This document shows positions 26,295 to 35,570 of a stretch of 64,000 nucleotides of DNA, piece by piece. The stretch's first letter is position 1. Each line of letters starts with the position of its first letter. The translations under genes were made by a program, and so were the position numbers. The notes beneath the pieces were generated by a model, which worked only from the letters and a program-made list of their open reading frames with translations, was not told where the DNA came from and searched no databases. The stretch is taken from positions 62,001 through 126,000 of the forward strand of contig NZ_JBHRTA010000004.1 in the NCBI RefSeq assembly GCF_042646065.1, given 5' to 3'. The stretch is from Parapedobacter deserti (GTDB taxonomy: Bacteria; Bacteroidota; Bacteroidia; Sphingobacteriales; Sphingobacteriaceae).

Positions 26295-26351
26295 AGCGAT
26301 TTATTTACCGGAAGTGCGCAAGATACGAAATTTGCTGTAAGGTAAGAAGCG

Positions 26352-27737
26352 CTATGCTCCGACAATGGCCTCAATCTCCGCGATCACTTGCTGAGCGATG
26401 GCCGCGGCCCTTTCGGGTGTCGGGCCTTCGGAGTAGACCCGGATGATCGGCTCGGTGTTGGATTTACGCAAGTGTACCCATTCATGCTCAAAATCGATTT
26501 TCAATCCATCAATGGTACTATGTGGTACGTCAGCATAGCGCTGTTCCATGGCCCTCAGCAAACTGTCGATATCCATATCAGGCTTCAGCATGATTTTGTT
26601 TTTGGACATGAAATATTGCGGATAGCCGGCACGCAAGGCTGAGATGCGTTTGTCGCTCTTGGCAAGATGGGTAAGAAAAAGTGCAATCCCTACCAATGCA
26701 TCCCGGCCGTAATGTATTTCCGGGTAAATCACCCCGCCATTTCCTTCTCCTCCAATTGCCGCACCTACTTCCTTCATTTTTGCAACCACATTGACCTCAC
26801 CGACGGCAGCTGCGTGATACTGCCTGCCATGCGCCTCCGTGATATCGCGGAGTGCCCTTGTCGACGACAAGTTGGACACCGTATCCCCGGGGGTGTGTCT
26901 GAGCACGTAATCACTCACCGCGACCAGCGTGTATTCCTCGCCGAACATTTCGCCGTTTTCCATCACAAAACACAGCCGGTCGACATCAGGATCAACGGCA
27001 ATGCCTAAATCGGCACCTTTCTCAACAACCAGCGCCGAAAGATCGGTGAGGTTTTCCGCTAGGGGCTCGGGATTGTGGGAAAAGCGCCCGTCCGGCTCGC
27101 AATAGATTCGGTATATGGTGTCCACTCCTAGGGCTTGTAACAAGGCGGGCACAAATATACCACCTGAGGAATTGATTGCATCAACTGCGATTTTAAATCC
27201 CGCTTTCCGTATCGCGCCGGCATCCACCAACGGTAGTGACAGAATCTGATCGATATGCTTCTGCAGGTAGGTGTCATCGGTACTTACCTTACCCAACTTA
27301 TCCACATCGGCGAAACAGAAATCAAGTTGGTCGGCAATGTCCAACACTTGTCTGCCTTCGGCGTCACTAATAAACTCACCGTCACTGTTCAACAACTTCA
27401 ATGCGTTCCATTGGGCAGGATTGTGACTGGCCGTAATAATGATACCTCCACCTGCCTGTTCGGCCGGCACGGCGATTTCCACGGTGGGTGTTGTGGATAA
27501 GCCAAGATCGACCACATCGATACCGACGCTTTGCAGTGTCCCGGCCACCAGGTCGCGAACCATTCCCCCCGAAAGGCGTGCATCGCGGCCCAAAACCATT
27601 TTGTTGATCCCTTTGCGTTCCTGAATAAAACGTCCGAATGCTGCTGTAAATTTAATAATATCGACCGGGGTGAGTGCCTCGCCTGGTTTTCCACCAATGG
27701 TGCCCCTGATACCGGAAATGGATTTGATTAGTGACAT
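26352..27737 (-). CDS. glmM: Phosphoglucosamine mutase / phosphohexomutase
   Basis: This 461-residue alpha-D-phosphohexomutase has the phosphoserine loop IIITASHNPAQWNA, the metal loop DPDVDRLCF, the sugar-specificity loop GEGNGGVIYPEIHYGRDA and the phosphate-binding KSNTEPIIRVYSE. It should interconvert glucosamine 6-phosphate and 1-phosphate for peptidoglycan and LPS precursors. GlmM and phosphoglucomutase of Bacteroidota are hard to separate by eye, and the E-G-N-G-G loop favours GlmM. It is a single gene. Confidence 0.82.
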   Translation of the reverse strand: MSLIKSISGIRGTIGGKPGEALTPVDIIKFTAAFGRFIQERKGINKMVLGRDARLSGGMVRDLVAGTLQSVGIDVVDLGLSTTPTVEIAVPAEQAGGGIIITASHNPAQWNALKLLNSDGEFISDAEGRQVLDIADQLDFCFADVDKLGKVSTDDTYLQKHIDQILSLPLVDAGAIRKAGFKIAVDAINSSGGIFVPALLQALGVDTIYRIYCEPDGRFSHNPEPLAENLTDLSALVVEKGADLGIAVDPDVDRLCFVMENGEMFGEEYTLVAVSDYVLRHTPGDTVSNLSSTRALRDITEAHGRQYHAAAVGEVNVVAKMKEVGAAIGGEGNGGVIYPEIHYGRDALVGIALFLTHLAKSDKRISALRAGYPQYFMSKNKIMLKPDMDIDSLLRAMEQRYADVPHSTIDGLKIDFEHEWVHLRKSNTEPIIRVYSEGPTPERAAAIAQQVIAEIEAIVGA

Positions 27738-27840
27738 AAGTGTTATTTTGCGCTAATATTTCGGTAAAAATAGAAACATTGTCTGGTATTCCTAAATGCC
27801 TCGTATATTTAGCCCGTGCAATCGATTGATGTTTTTTTAC

Positions 27841-27870
27841 TTGCGTATCATTATTTATTTACTACTTTTG
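27841..27870 (+). promoter_or_regulatory. Promoter of the PAP2-ZIP operon
   Basis: TTG (27841-27843) is followed after 19 bases by TACTTTTG (27863-27870), an exact fit to TTG-N(17-23)-TAnnTTTG. The ATG at 27892 is 22 bases beyond. Confidence 0.6.
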
Positions 27871-27891
27871 TTGCAACTTTGTTTAATTTAA

Positions 27892-28476
27892 ATGATCGAC
27901 CAACTCATTTCTTTAGATCAGGAAGCTTTTATGGCTATCAATCAGGGATTAAGCAATACTTTCTTTGACTGGTTAATGCCTATTTTGCGCAACCCCTACA
28001 CATGGGCACCGTTATACCTATTCATCATTATCTTCTCCATTAGAAATTACGGGAAAAAAGGGATATTAATTATTTTGTTTATTTTGATCACGTTCGGTAT
28101 ATCGGATTCGTTGTCTTCTTCGGTCATTAAGAAGTCCGTTCAACGGGTGAGGCCATGCAATGACGTCGAATTTCGAGAAGACATCAACGTTCTTGTTCGG
28201 TGCGGCAGCGGCTATAGCTTTACTTCTTCGCACGCAACCAATCACTTCTCGATAGCAGTAATACTCATCATGATCTTCTATCGGCGATGGAAACCTATCC
28301 TGTGGCTTGCGCTCTTCTGGGCAGCTATAATTAGCACCGCACAGGTATACGTAGGTGTTCATTATCCGTTGGACATCATTTGCGGTGCATTGTTGGGGAG
28401 CATAATAGGTTACCTCACCGGCATCACTTTCCGTTTTATTAGTTCTGATCTTAGACCTGTAAGAAACACCATATGA
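27892..28476 (+). CDS. PAP2-family membrane phosphatase
   Basis: This 194-residue protein has about five membrane helices and the lipid phosphatase signature in three parts: KKSVQRVRP (Kx6RP), YSFTSSHA (the PSGH-like motif) and VHYPLD (Hx3D). In the third motif the usual Ser-Arg reads Ala-Gln (TAQVYVGVHYPLD), so the Arg is missing. Likely substrates are undecaprenyl diphosphate or lipid A phosphates. Its stop overlaps the start of the ZIP transporter (ATGA). Confidence 0.85.
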   Translation: MIDQLISLDQEAFMAINQGLSNTFFDWLMPILRNPYTWAPLYLFIIIFSIRNYGKKGILIILFILITFGISDSLSSSVIKKSVQRVRPCNDVEFREDINVLVRCGSGYSFTSSHATNHFSIAVILIMIFYRRWKPILWLALFWAAIISTAQVYVGVHYPLDIICGALLGSIIGYLTGITFRFISSDLRPVRNTI

Positions 28477-29234
28477 ATTCTATTTTAATCGTTGCCATTT
28501 TATTCATTTCTGCTTTTGTGAGCGGCATAGCTGTGTTTTTTGTAAGACGCGAAAACACCAACATGCTGAAACTTATTCTTTCTTTCAGCGGGGCCTATCT
28601 ATTTTCAATCACGGTATTGCATCTGATTCCTCATGTGTACCACACCCATAGCTCCGCCAGCGAAACGATCGGTTTGTTTGTACTCCTTGGATTTATCTTC
28701 CAGCTTGTTTTAGAACAATTCTCTCATGGAATTGAGCATGGGCACATCCATCATTCCGATAAGTCCGTTAAGGGCATACTTCCGTGGGGGATTATGATCA
28801 GCTTGTGCCTACATGCGCTGCTGGAAGGGATGCCGCTCGCCTCTCACCATCAGCACGAGTTGGTGTTCGGTATTGCTGTGCATCACATACCGGCAGCATT
28901 TGCGCTGGGCAGCCTATTGCTACATTCAGCGGCTTCCAGACGTTCTATCATCATATTGTTGGCCATATTTGCCTTTATGACACCGTTAGGTTTCTTAATC
29001 AGCAAAGGCATTAGTTCAGGGGGAATGGGGGGTGGTATTGAACAGTATTTCGACCGGATCATGGCCGTTGTCATTGGTATATTCCTACACATATCGACGA
29101 CAATTTTATTCGAGTCGGGAACAGCCGATCATCATCAATTCAATAGAAAAAAAATGATCGCTGTTGCCTTGGGGATTGCGATTTCGCTGTTGAACTTCAT
29201 GTTTGATTCTCACTCACATACTCATGCACACTAA
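28473..29234 (+). CDS. ZIP family divalent metal transporter
   Basis: This 253-residue protein has about eight membrane segments and a histidine-rich loop (HGIEHGHIHH). The ZIP metal pathway residues lie in the fourth and fifth helices: CLHALLEGMPL and VHHIPAAFALG. A histidine-rich C-terminus (DSHSHTHAH) follows. It probably imports zinc or another divalent cation across the inner membrane. It is translationally coupled to the PAP2 gene upstream through a 4-base overlap. Confidence 0.88.
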   Translation: MNSILIVAILFISAFVSGIAVFFVRRENTNMLKLILSFSGAYLFSITVLHLIPHVYHTHSSASETIGLFVLLGFIFQLVLEQFSHGIEHGHIHHSDKSVKGILPWGIMISLCLHALLEGMPLASHHQHELVFGIAVHHIPAAFALGSLLLHSAASRRSIIILLAIFAFMTPLGFLISKGISSGGMGGGIEQYFDRIMAVVIGIFLHISTTILFESGTADHHQFNRKKMIAVALGIAISLLNFMFDSHSHTHAH

Positions 29235-29240
29235 TTAGTG

Positions 29241-29310
29241 CCGTCAGAGATGACGGAAATTGCGTTATGGTTAACACAGCAAGTGAAGGTCTATGGGTGC
29301 CAAGCGGCAC
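29241..29310. terminator. Two small hairpins between convergent genes
   Basis: CCGTCA-GAGA-TGACGG (29241-29256) and GTGCC-AAGC-GGCAC followed by TTT (29297-29310) lie between the convergent ZIP and MarR genes. Neither has a long T-run, so they are only weak terminator candidates for the plus strand. Confidence 0.35.
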
Positions 29311-29328
29311 TTTGCCTCATTGCTAGCA

Positions 29329-29778
29329 TTATCCACGCAACCTGTCAAGCAGACTATTTAATTGCCTGCATTCTTCCTCGCTGATGTTTTTTTCAAGGAT
29401 GTCTAACATCAGCATGCTTTCTTCGAGCTCAGCCAGGACACCAAGCCCCTTTTCAGTGATCAAGACGTCAACAGCGCGCCGATCACTATCGCATTTACCC
29501 CGAGACACCAACTTCTTGGTCACCAGGCGATCGATGATCCGTGACACATCCGGCATTTTATCCAGCATGCGTTCTTTCAGCATGCTGTTGGTAGCGGGAT
29601 TTGGATATTGACCTCTTAATATCCGCAACACATTGAACTGTTGTAAGGTAATCTGTTGGGCATTCGCCCGCTTTTCTAAAATATGGGTGATCCAATTGCT
29701 GGTGAAAACAATGTTTACGGTCGCTTTGTGCCGCTCATCGCGGAACTTGGAGGTTTGGATTTCATCTTCAATTTTCAT
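29329..29778 (-). CDS. MarR family transcriptional regulator
   Basis: This 149-residue protein has the winged helix-turn-helix of MarR proteins: ITLQQFNVLRIL, ERMLDKMPDVSRIIDRLVTKKLVSR, and a wing in CDSDRRAVDVLITEKG. The Asp-Arg-Arg of the wing is typical. It is 12 bases downstream of mqnA and may be in the same unit. No target or ligand is evident. Confidence 0.88.
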   Translation of the reverse strand: MKIEDEIQTSKFRDERHKATVNIVFTSNWITHILEKRANAQQITLQQFNVLRILRGQYPNPATNSMLKERMLDKMPDVSRIIDRLVTKKLVSRGKCDSDRRAVDVLITEKGLGVLAELEESMLMLDILEKNISEEECRQLNSLLDRLRG

Positions 29779-29790
29779 GGTATGGTCATC

Positions 29791-30537
29791 TTAGCCAGCA
29801 TAATGGTTAATCGGATGCGGTTCTAATGTCTCCATCAGCCTTAAAAACATTGATACTGCGGCCTTTTTCCCTTCGTTGTAATGGTAGTCAATATTTTCCA
29901 TGAGGTATTCCCGATAATCGAAATCGGATTTTGACGGCAGCTTTTCGATGAGTTTTTCGCGCTGATCCAATCCGTACGCCAATGCTTCATTGAAGCCTTT
30001 GACAAACGCCGGCGAAAGCGGTTTATTGGCTACCCATACGGCGAATGCGAATGGCAAACCGGTAAACTCGCGCCAGTGGAAGGCCAGGTCGTATGCATAG
30101 GGATGCAGCTGCTGCTTTCCAAAGGTGCGATCGCCGATTTCGACGTAAGCGTCTGCATTGCCTTCGACGATAGTTACCTCTTGTTTCCAGTAGTGCCGGA
30201 GTAAAATCTGGGCTAACCCATTTGAGGTTTTCGACTGTCTATCCAATCGGAGCGTCTTGATTTCGCGAGCAGGTTTTTCGCTGAAAATAAATACTGAATT
30301 TACAGCACCGTCAGCGCCAAGGCAATAATCAGATACAATTTGCGGATTGGCAATATCGAGCAAGGCAGCGACAGGTACAATGCCTAAATCGGCTTGACCA
30401 TCGATCAGTTTTGATGCACACCTGCTCGGAACATCGAAGCTCAATGTAATCTGTTCAATAATAGGAGAGTGTTGCAGTCCGTGAACAAACGGAAGCGTAT
30501 TGGTATAGGATACTACAGAAATTTTTGTTTTTTCCAT
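29791..30537 (-). CDS. mqnA: Chorismate dehydratase, menaquinone (futalosine) pathway
   Basis: This 248-residue protein of the MqnA/MqnD periplasmic-binding-protein fold starts ISVVSYTNTLPFVHGL and has QADLGIVPVAAL and the FAVWVANKPL segment typical of MqnA. It dehydrates chorismate to 3-enolpyruvyl-benzoate, the first step of the futalosine route. Its ATG overlaps the stop of the histidine-phosphatase gene (TAATG). The mqnE gene two places upstream encodes the next enzyme, which strongly supports the call. Confidence 0.88.
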   Translation of the reverse strand: MEKTKISVVSYTNTLPFVHGLQHSPIIEQITLSFDVPSRCASKLIDGQADLGIVPVAALLDIANPQIVSDYCLGADGAVNSVFIFSEKPAREIKTLRLDRQSKTSNGLAQILLRHYWKQEVTIVEGNADAYVEIGDRTFGKQQLHPYAYDLAFHWREFTGLPFAFAVWVANKPLSPAFVKGFNEALAYGLDQREKLIEKLPSKSDFDYREYLMENIDYHYNEGKKAAVSMFLRLMETLEPHPINHYAG

Positions 30538-31163
30538 TAGTCGACAAGTAGCTCCTCCAAGTGCTGCGTATTGTAAGCCTCATCGATATAAAATTCTTTT
30601 CCGTCAAACCGTACCTTATAGAGCGCTGTGTTGGTATGCGGAAAATCGTCCATCAAGGCAAGGTCACGATTAATGAGCATACATAGAAGAACTCGCATAG
30701 CCCTGCCATGCATGCAGATCAATACAATCTTCTCCTCTGGCTTGGAAAGCATGTGGTCAAGCGCTTTGCGCTGCCTGCTGACCAACTGATTGGGGGATTC
30801 GCCGCCTTCCACAGAAACATCCAGCTCGCCATTGCGCCAGCGGGTAGTGAGGTCAGCGAAACCCTCCATGATTTCAGGTGATTGTTCCTTGCCTTCGTAC
30901 ATTCCCCAACCGATTTCGTCGAGTCCATCCAATTGTTCTACAGGTACGCCCTGCTGAAGGAACGGAGCAACCGTCTGATGCGTTCGCAATAAGGTGGATG
31001 TATAAATTTTATCGAAACTTACATCTTTATAATACTTATAGAACGCGTCCGCCTGCTTCCGACCCATTTCGTTGAGGGGAGAATCGACCCCCCGGCCCTG
31101 CACAATCCCTTTGCGATTAAAATCGGTCTGGCCATGGCGGATGATGTAGAATATTTTTTCCAA
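30537..31163 (-). CDS. Histidine phosphatase superfamily protein (phosphoglycerate mutase-like)
   Basis: This 208-residue protein has the phosphohistidine motif IIRHGQTDFNRKG at the N-terminus, a second active-site region EIGWGMYEG, and the C-terminal His in CMHGRAMRVL. The start is probably a TTG at 31163, because the RHG motif comes within ten residues and no nearby in-frame ATG exists. It sits between mqnE and mqnA on one transcript. A phosphatase or mutase role is certain at family level only, and a menaquinone function is not established. Confidence 0.82.
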   Translation of the reverse strand: MEKIFYIIRHGQTDFNRKGIVQGRGVDSPLNEMGRKQADAFYKYYKDVSFDKIYTSTLLRTHQTVAPFLQQGVPVEQLDGLDEIGWGMYEGKEQSPEIMEGFADLTTRWRNGELDVSVEGGESPNQLVSRQRKALDHMLSKPEEKIVLICMHGRAMRVLLCMLINRDLALMDDFPHTNTALYKVRFDGKEFYIDEAYNTQHLEELLVD

Positions 31164-31172
31164 AAACGTTTT

Positions 31173-32423
31173 CTATTTGTTATCTAATACAGGTAACTGA
31201 TAATACGCCGCTTGCTTCGCGCCCCCTTCCTCGTCAAAGATGGCGTCTTTATAGTCGGTAATAACGCGGTAAAGTGTATCCCTTTCTACTGGGTGCCGGC
31301 CTACATTTTTGATCAATTCAACGAGCTCACGCGTAGACATTGCTGGGCGTTGCTCCTCTGCTCCGGCCATGGAATATATTTTGGTGGTATCATCGAGCGT
31401 TCCATCAATGTCATCCACCCCGAAACTTAAAGCAAGCTGAGCTGTCTCGCGGCTTATCATTGCCCAATATGCTTTGATATGAGGAAAGTTGTCCAAGTAA
31501 ATGCGGCTTACGGCGTAGTTGCGCAGGTCTTCGATTACAGACACCTCGGGCACATGAGACATTTGATTGTCCTTATTCCTGAACTTGAGCGGAATGAATG
31601 TTTGGAACCCACCTGTTTTATCCTGCAACTGTCGCAACCGTTCCAAGTGATCAATGCGGTGCCTGTATTGCTCGATGTGCCCATACAGCATCGTGGCGTT
31701 TGAATACATACCTAGGTTATGCCAGGCTTCGTGAATCTGCAACCATTGATCCGCATTGCACTTATCTTTGGCGATCTGCTCCCGTATCTCGGGGTGAAAG
31801 ATCTCTGCACCACCGCCGGGCATTGAATCCAAGCCTGCATCCTTCATCATCGCCATGCCGGTCGCATAGTCCACCTTTGCTTTCTTGAAGATGTAATGGT
31901 ATTCTACGGGGGTAAGCGCCTTTACGTGAAGGCTGGGCCTATGCTTCTTGATAGCCGTAAACAGGTCCATGTAAAAGGACATGTTGTACTGCGGGAGCAC
32001 TCCGCCAACGATATGGACTTCGGTGACGGGCTCGTTGTCATAAGACTTAACCTGATTGAGCATTTGCTCCATCGTTGCTTCCCAACCGTCTTCACGGTGC
32101 TTAATCATCCGCGAATATGAACAGAATTTGCAATCATACACGCAAAGATTGGTGGGTTCGATATGAAAATTGCGGTTGAAATACGTAATATTTCCGTGTC
32201 TTTTCTCCCGGATGAAATTAGCTAGGACCCCCAGGTAACCGAGCTCGCCCTTCTCATAGAGCAGTATGCCTTCACTTTCGCTTATCCGCTCTCCGTGGTA
32301 TACTTTAGCGGCTATGGTGTTGAGTTGCACATCCAACTTCTTGTCTTCAAGAAGGAAAGTGATTCGTTTTTCGGCGTCCATATCCTGAATCTTTGTAGCA
32401 AATTTAGCCATAACGAGGCTCAT
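31173..32423 (-). CDS. mqnE: Aminofutalosine synthase, radical SAM
   Basis: This 416-residue radical SAM enzyme has the CxxxCxxC cluster in CVYDCKFCSYSR, preceded by FHIEPTN, which is typical of MqnE rather than MqnC. It joins the product of MqnA with SAM to give aminofutalosine. The ATG at 32423 is chosen. A TTG at 32444 would overlap the MsbA-like stop by 4 bases, and an ATG at 32411 is also possible. The order mqnE, phosphatase, mqnA on one strand suggests a menaquinone operon. The remaining mqn genes are not in the window. Confidence 0.83.
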   Translation of the reverse strand: MSLVMAKFATKIQDMDAEKRITFLLEDKKLDVQLNTIAAKVYHGERISESEGILLYEKGELGYLGVLANFIREKRHGNITYFNRNFHIEPTNLCVYDCKFCSYSRMIKHREDGWEATMEQMLNQVKSYDNEPVTEVHIVGGVLPQYNMSFYMDLFTAIKKHRPSLHVKALTPVEYHYIFKKAKVDYATGMAMMKDAGLDSMPGGGAEIFHPEIREQIAKDKCNADQWLQIHEAWHNLGMYSNATMLYGHIEQYRHRIDHLERLRQLQDKTGGFQTFIPLKFRNKDNQMSHVPEVSVIEDLRNYAVSRIYLDNFPHIKAYWAMISRETAQLALSFGVDDIDGTLDDTTKIYSMAGAEEQRPAMSTRELVELIKNVGRHPVERDTLYRVITDYKDAIFDEEGGAKQAAYYQLPVLDNK

Positions 32424-32440
32424 ATGCAAATAAACCAAAC

Positions 32441-34261
32441 TCAATCACCAAACTGCTGCATGTAAATCAGCTTCTTGTATAGTCCTTCATTGGCTAACAA
32501 CTGCTGGTGCGTACCCTCTTCGACTATCTTACCTCCGTCGAGCACCACGATTTTGTCCGCATTTTGGATGGTACTAAGGCGGTGTGCAATGACCAGTGTG
32601 GTACGATTTTTCATTAATTTTGACAGCGCGTCCTGCACGAGTTTCTCAGACTCTGTGTCCAATGCTGACGTGGCCTCATCGAGCAACATGATCGGCGGGT
32701 TTTTAAGTACAGCCCTTGCAATGCATATTCGTTGGCGTTGGCCGCCAGACAGCTTGATTCCACGATCGCCGATATGCGTGTCGTACCCTTTTTCGGTTTC
32801 GAGGATAAATTCGTGGGCGTTGGCTATCTTGGCTGCCGCGACCACGTCTTCCATCGTGACGTTTTCCGCCGCAAATGCTATGTTATTGTAAATGGTATCA
32901 TTGAAGAGAAAGGAGTCTTGATTGACAAATCCTATAAGCTCCCTTAAATCGTTTATTTTCAGAGATCTGATATCTACACCATCAAGTAAAACCGCACCTT
33001 CCCTGACATCAATGAAACGCGGAATTAAATCCATCAATGTCGATTTACCGCCCCCGGACGGCCCAACCAAAGCAACGGTTTTGCCTTTTGGGACATCGAG
33101 GTTGATGCCCTTCAGCACTTGCCTGTCCCCATATGCAAAATTTACATTGACCAGTCTTATTCCTTCCTTGAACGCCCTAACATGCTTTGCATCGGACGAC
33201 TCAGGCAATTCATTTTTTTGGTCGACTAGGTCAAGTACCCGTTCACCTGCAGCGATTCCTGAATGAATATTAGCAAATGACTCGGTAAGCGCCTTCGCTG
33301 GCCGCATGACCTGCGAGAACAAGGCGATATACGCGATAAATGCCGAAGCCGATAATTCATCGGAACCGCTCAGCACGAGGTGTCCACCATAAAGGAGTAC
33401 AATGGCAACCATCGCCACTCCAAGCAGTTCTGACACAGGCGATCCCAATTGCTGACGCCGTACCATCCGCCTGCTTATTTTCGAAAAACGGATATTTTCG
33501 TGGTCGAATTTCCGTTTAATGAGTTCTGTAGCATTAAATGCTTTGATGATTTTGACTCCGGCCAGTGCCTCGTCCAAATAGCTGATCATGTTGCCGTATA
33601 TCTGTTGCGCTTCAGTGGCCTGCGCTTTTAGCCGTTTGACAATGCGCGAAATGATAAACGCCGATAGCGGGATAACCGTAATCGCAAAGACCGTCAATTT
33701 TGGAGAAAGTAAAAACAGCGCCGCGATGAAAAAGAAAAGTGTAAGTGGTTCTTTAAACACGACCTGCAAGGTTGCGGTAACGGAATACTGAACTACCTGC
33801 ACGTCTGACGCGATCTTGGAAATAATATCGCCTTTCCGATGGTTGTTGAAATATCCGACATGGAGATTCATTACATTGTCAAACACTGCCTTACGCAGGT
33901 TCAACAGTGTATGGATACGCAAGTTTTCCATAATCCGCTGGGAGAAATACCGGAAAAGGTTACTTAAAAAAACCGATACGATAATGATAATGCACACCCT
34001 TTTTAATGCTTCGAACGGCCCAAACGTTAAGCTGGCCTGAGTCGCATAATAATTAAAGTAGTCGGCCACCTTATACCAGTTTTCGGGCTTAGCAACCTGA
34101 ACATCTGGATCACTGGTTTCAAATAACGTATGCAACAATGGGATAATTAGTGCAAGGTTGAGTGTAGCGAAAATAACGCTCAATAACGTGGTAATGACGT
34201 AAGGTACAGCAAATTTTCCAATCGGTTTGGCATATGAAAGTAGTCGAAAATAAGTCTTCAT
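32441..34261 (-). CDS. MsbA-like ABC exporter
   Basis: This 606-residue half-transporter has six membrane helices in the first 320 residues and a nucleotide-binding domain. Walker A is GPSGGGKSTL near 395, the signature is KLSGGQRQRI near 498, Walker B is IMLLDEATSALD near 520, and the H-loop is VIAHRLST. It resembles MsbA, the lipid A flippase, more than the exporter at 9398. It lies immediately upstream of mqnE with its own promoter candidate. The substrate is inferred from family likeness. Confidence 0.85.
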   Translation of the reverse strand: MKTYFRLLSYAKPIGKFAVPYVITTLLSVIFATLNLALIIPLLHTLFETSDPDVQVAKPENWYKVADYFNYYATQASLTFGPFEALKRVCIIIIVSVFLSNLFRYFSQRIMENLRIHTLLNLRKAVFDNVMNLHVGYFNNHRKGDIISKIASDVQVVQYSVTATLQVVFKEPLTLFFFIAALFLLSPKLTVFAITVIPLSAFIISRIVKRLKAQATEAQQIYGNMISYLDEALAGVKIIKAFNATELIKRKFDHENIRFSKISRRMVRRQQLGSPVSELLGVAMVAIVLLYGGHLVLSGSDELSASAFIAYIALFSQVMRPAKALTESFANIHSGIAAGERVLDLVDQKNELPESSDAKHVRAFKEGIRLVNVNFAYGDRQVLKGINLDVPKGKTVALVGPSGGGKSTLMDLIPRFIDVREGAVLLDGVDIRSLKINDLRELIGFVNQDSFLFNDTIYNNIAFAAENVTMEDVVAAAKIANAHEFILETEKGYDTHIGDRGIKLSGGQRQRICIARAVLKNPPIMLLDEATSALDTESEKLVQDALSKLMKNRTTLVIAHRLSTIQNADKIVVLDGGKIVEEGTHQQLLANEGLYKKLIYMQQFGD

Positions 34262-34279
34262 CCAGAACTAAACAAGCGG

Positions 34280-34287
34280 CAAAGTTA
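34280..34287 (-). promoter_or_regulatory. -7 promoter element of the MsbA-like gene
   Basis: On the minus strand TAACTTTG matches TAnnTTTG and lies 18 bases before the start codon at 34261. A TTG at a proper -33 distance is not clear. Confidence 0.45.
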
Positions 34288-34368
34288 CCAAAAAAGAAGG
34301 GCCGACTGAAAAATACGGAGGGAATAATTGGATCGTTTTACTTAATTTAGTCGCCTAAACGTAAAAAA

Positions 34369-35535
34369 ATGCAAATAGAGGTTGCCAAACGGCTGCAGCA
34401 TACCGACGAGTACTATTTTTCAAAAAAACTAAGGGAAATTGACGAACTGAATAAGACAGGTGAGAAAGTGATCAACCTGGGCATCGGGAGCCCGGATCTA
34501 CCACCACATTTGTCGGTGATCAAAACGCTTCATCAATATGCTTCGTTGCCTCACACCCATGCTTATCAAAGCTACAAGGGCGCTCCGGCTTTGCGCCAAG
34601 CGATAGCGGACTGGTATAAACGTTTCTACAACGTGCGATTAGACCCCGACAACAATGTACTTCCCCTGATTGGATCCAAAGAAGGCATTGTGCACATTTG
34701 TATGACTTACTTACAAGATGGCGATGAAGCGCTCTTACCAAATCCGGGGTACCCCGCATACGCCGCTGCGGTTCGGCTGAGCGGGGCGAAGGGCATTCCG
34801 TATGTGCTATCCGCGGAAAACAACTGGTTGCCCGATTTGGATGCGCTTGCCAAAAGCGACCTGAGCAGGGTGAAAATCATGTGGTTGAACTATCCGCACA
34901 TGCCTACCGGCGCGGCTGCACCCGCTGCATTTTTTGATGAAGCAGTCGCCTTTGCAAAGCAATACGGAATATTACTGTGCCACGATAACCCCTACAGTTT
35001 TATCCTCAACGACCGACCGGCCAGCCTGCTTGCTACTGAAGGCGCACTCGATGTAGCCGTCGAACTCAACTCGTTGAGCAAGTCAGCTAACATGGCCGGA
35101 TGGCGTGTGGGAATGCTTGTCGGCACGGAAGCACGAATCGGTGAGATTATGCGATTCAAAAGCAATATGGACTCAGGCATGTTTCTCCCCATACAGATGG
35201 CCGCTGCCGAAGCGCTGGCTCAGGGCCCTGAATGGTATGAACAACTGAACGACACCTATCGTCGGAGAAGGGAAAAGGTATGCCAGCTCTTAACTATGTT
35301 AGGATGCGTATATGATCGGCAGCAGGTTGGGTTGTTTGTCTGGGCCAAGATCCCTGACACCTACGCAAGCGGATATGTATTGAGTGACAAACTATTGCAG
35401 GCGTCAAGGGTATTCATTACGCCGGGTGGAATTTTCGGTGATGGCGGCAACCGATACATCCGTGCAAGTTTATGTGCCACAGAGGCCGTGCTGGAGCAAG
35501 CACATGAACGCATCGCGAATGTATGGGGAAGTTGA
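34369..35535 (+). CDS. Class I/II PLP aminotransferase (probably aromatic or aspartate type)
   Basis: This 388-residue fold-type I aminotransferase begins with GEKVINLGIGSPDLPPH and has NYPHMPTGA for the Asn that contacts PLP. The Schiff-base Lys is in ELNSLSKSANMAGWRVG near residue 235, and a C-terminal Arg in RYIRASLC binds the substrate carboxylate. It is followed after 35 bases by tyrA. In Bacteroidota an aminotransferase often precedes prephenate dehydrogenase, so the final transamination in tyrosine and phenylalanine synthesis is the likely job. LL-diaminopimelate or other specificities cannot be excluded. Confidence 0.82.
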   Translation: MQIEVAKRLQHTDEYYFSKKLREIDELNKTGEKVINLGIGSPDLPPHLSVIKTLHQYASLPHTHAYQSYKGAPALRQAIADWYKRFYNVRLDPDNNVLPLIGSKEGIVHICMTYLQDGDEALLPNPGYPAYAAAVRLSGAKGIPYVLSAENNWLPDLDALAKSDLSRVKIMWLNYPHMPTGAAAPAAFFDEAVAFAKQYGILLCHDNPYSFILNDRPASLLATEGALDVAVELNSLSKSANMAGWRVGMLVGTEARIGEIMRFKSNMDSGMFLPIQMAAAEALAQGPEWYEQLNDTYRRRREKVCQLLTMLGCVYDRQQVGLFVWAKIPDTYASGYVLSDKLLQASRVFITPGGIFGDGGNRYIRASLCATEAVLEQAHERIANVWGS

Positions 35536-35570
35536 TGCCCAGTATATGGTAAAAAAATACGCAAATACAA

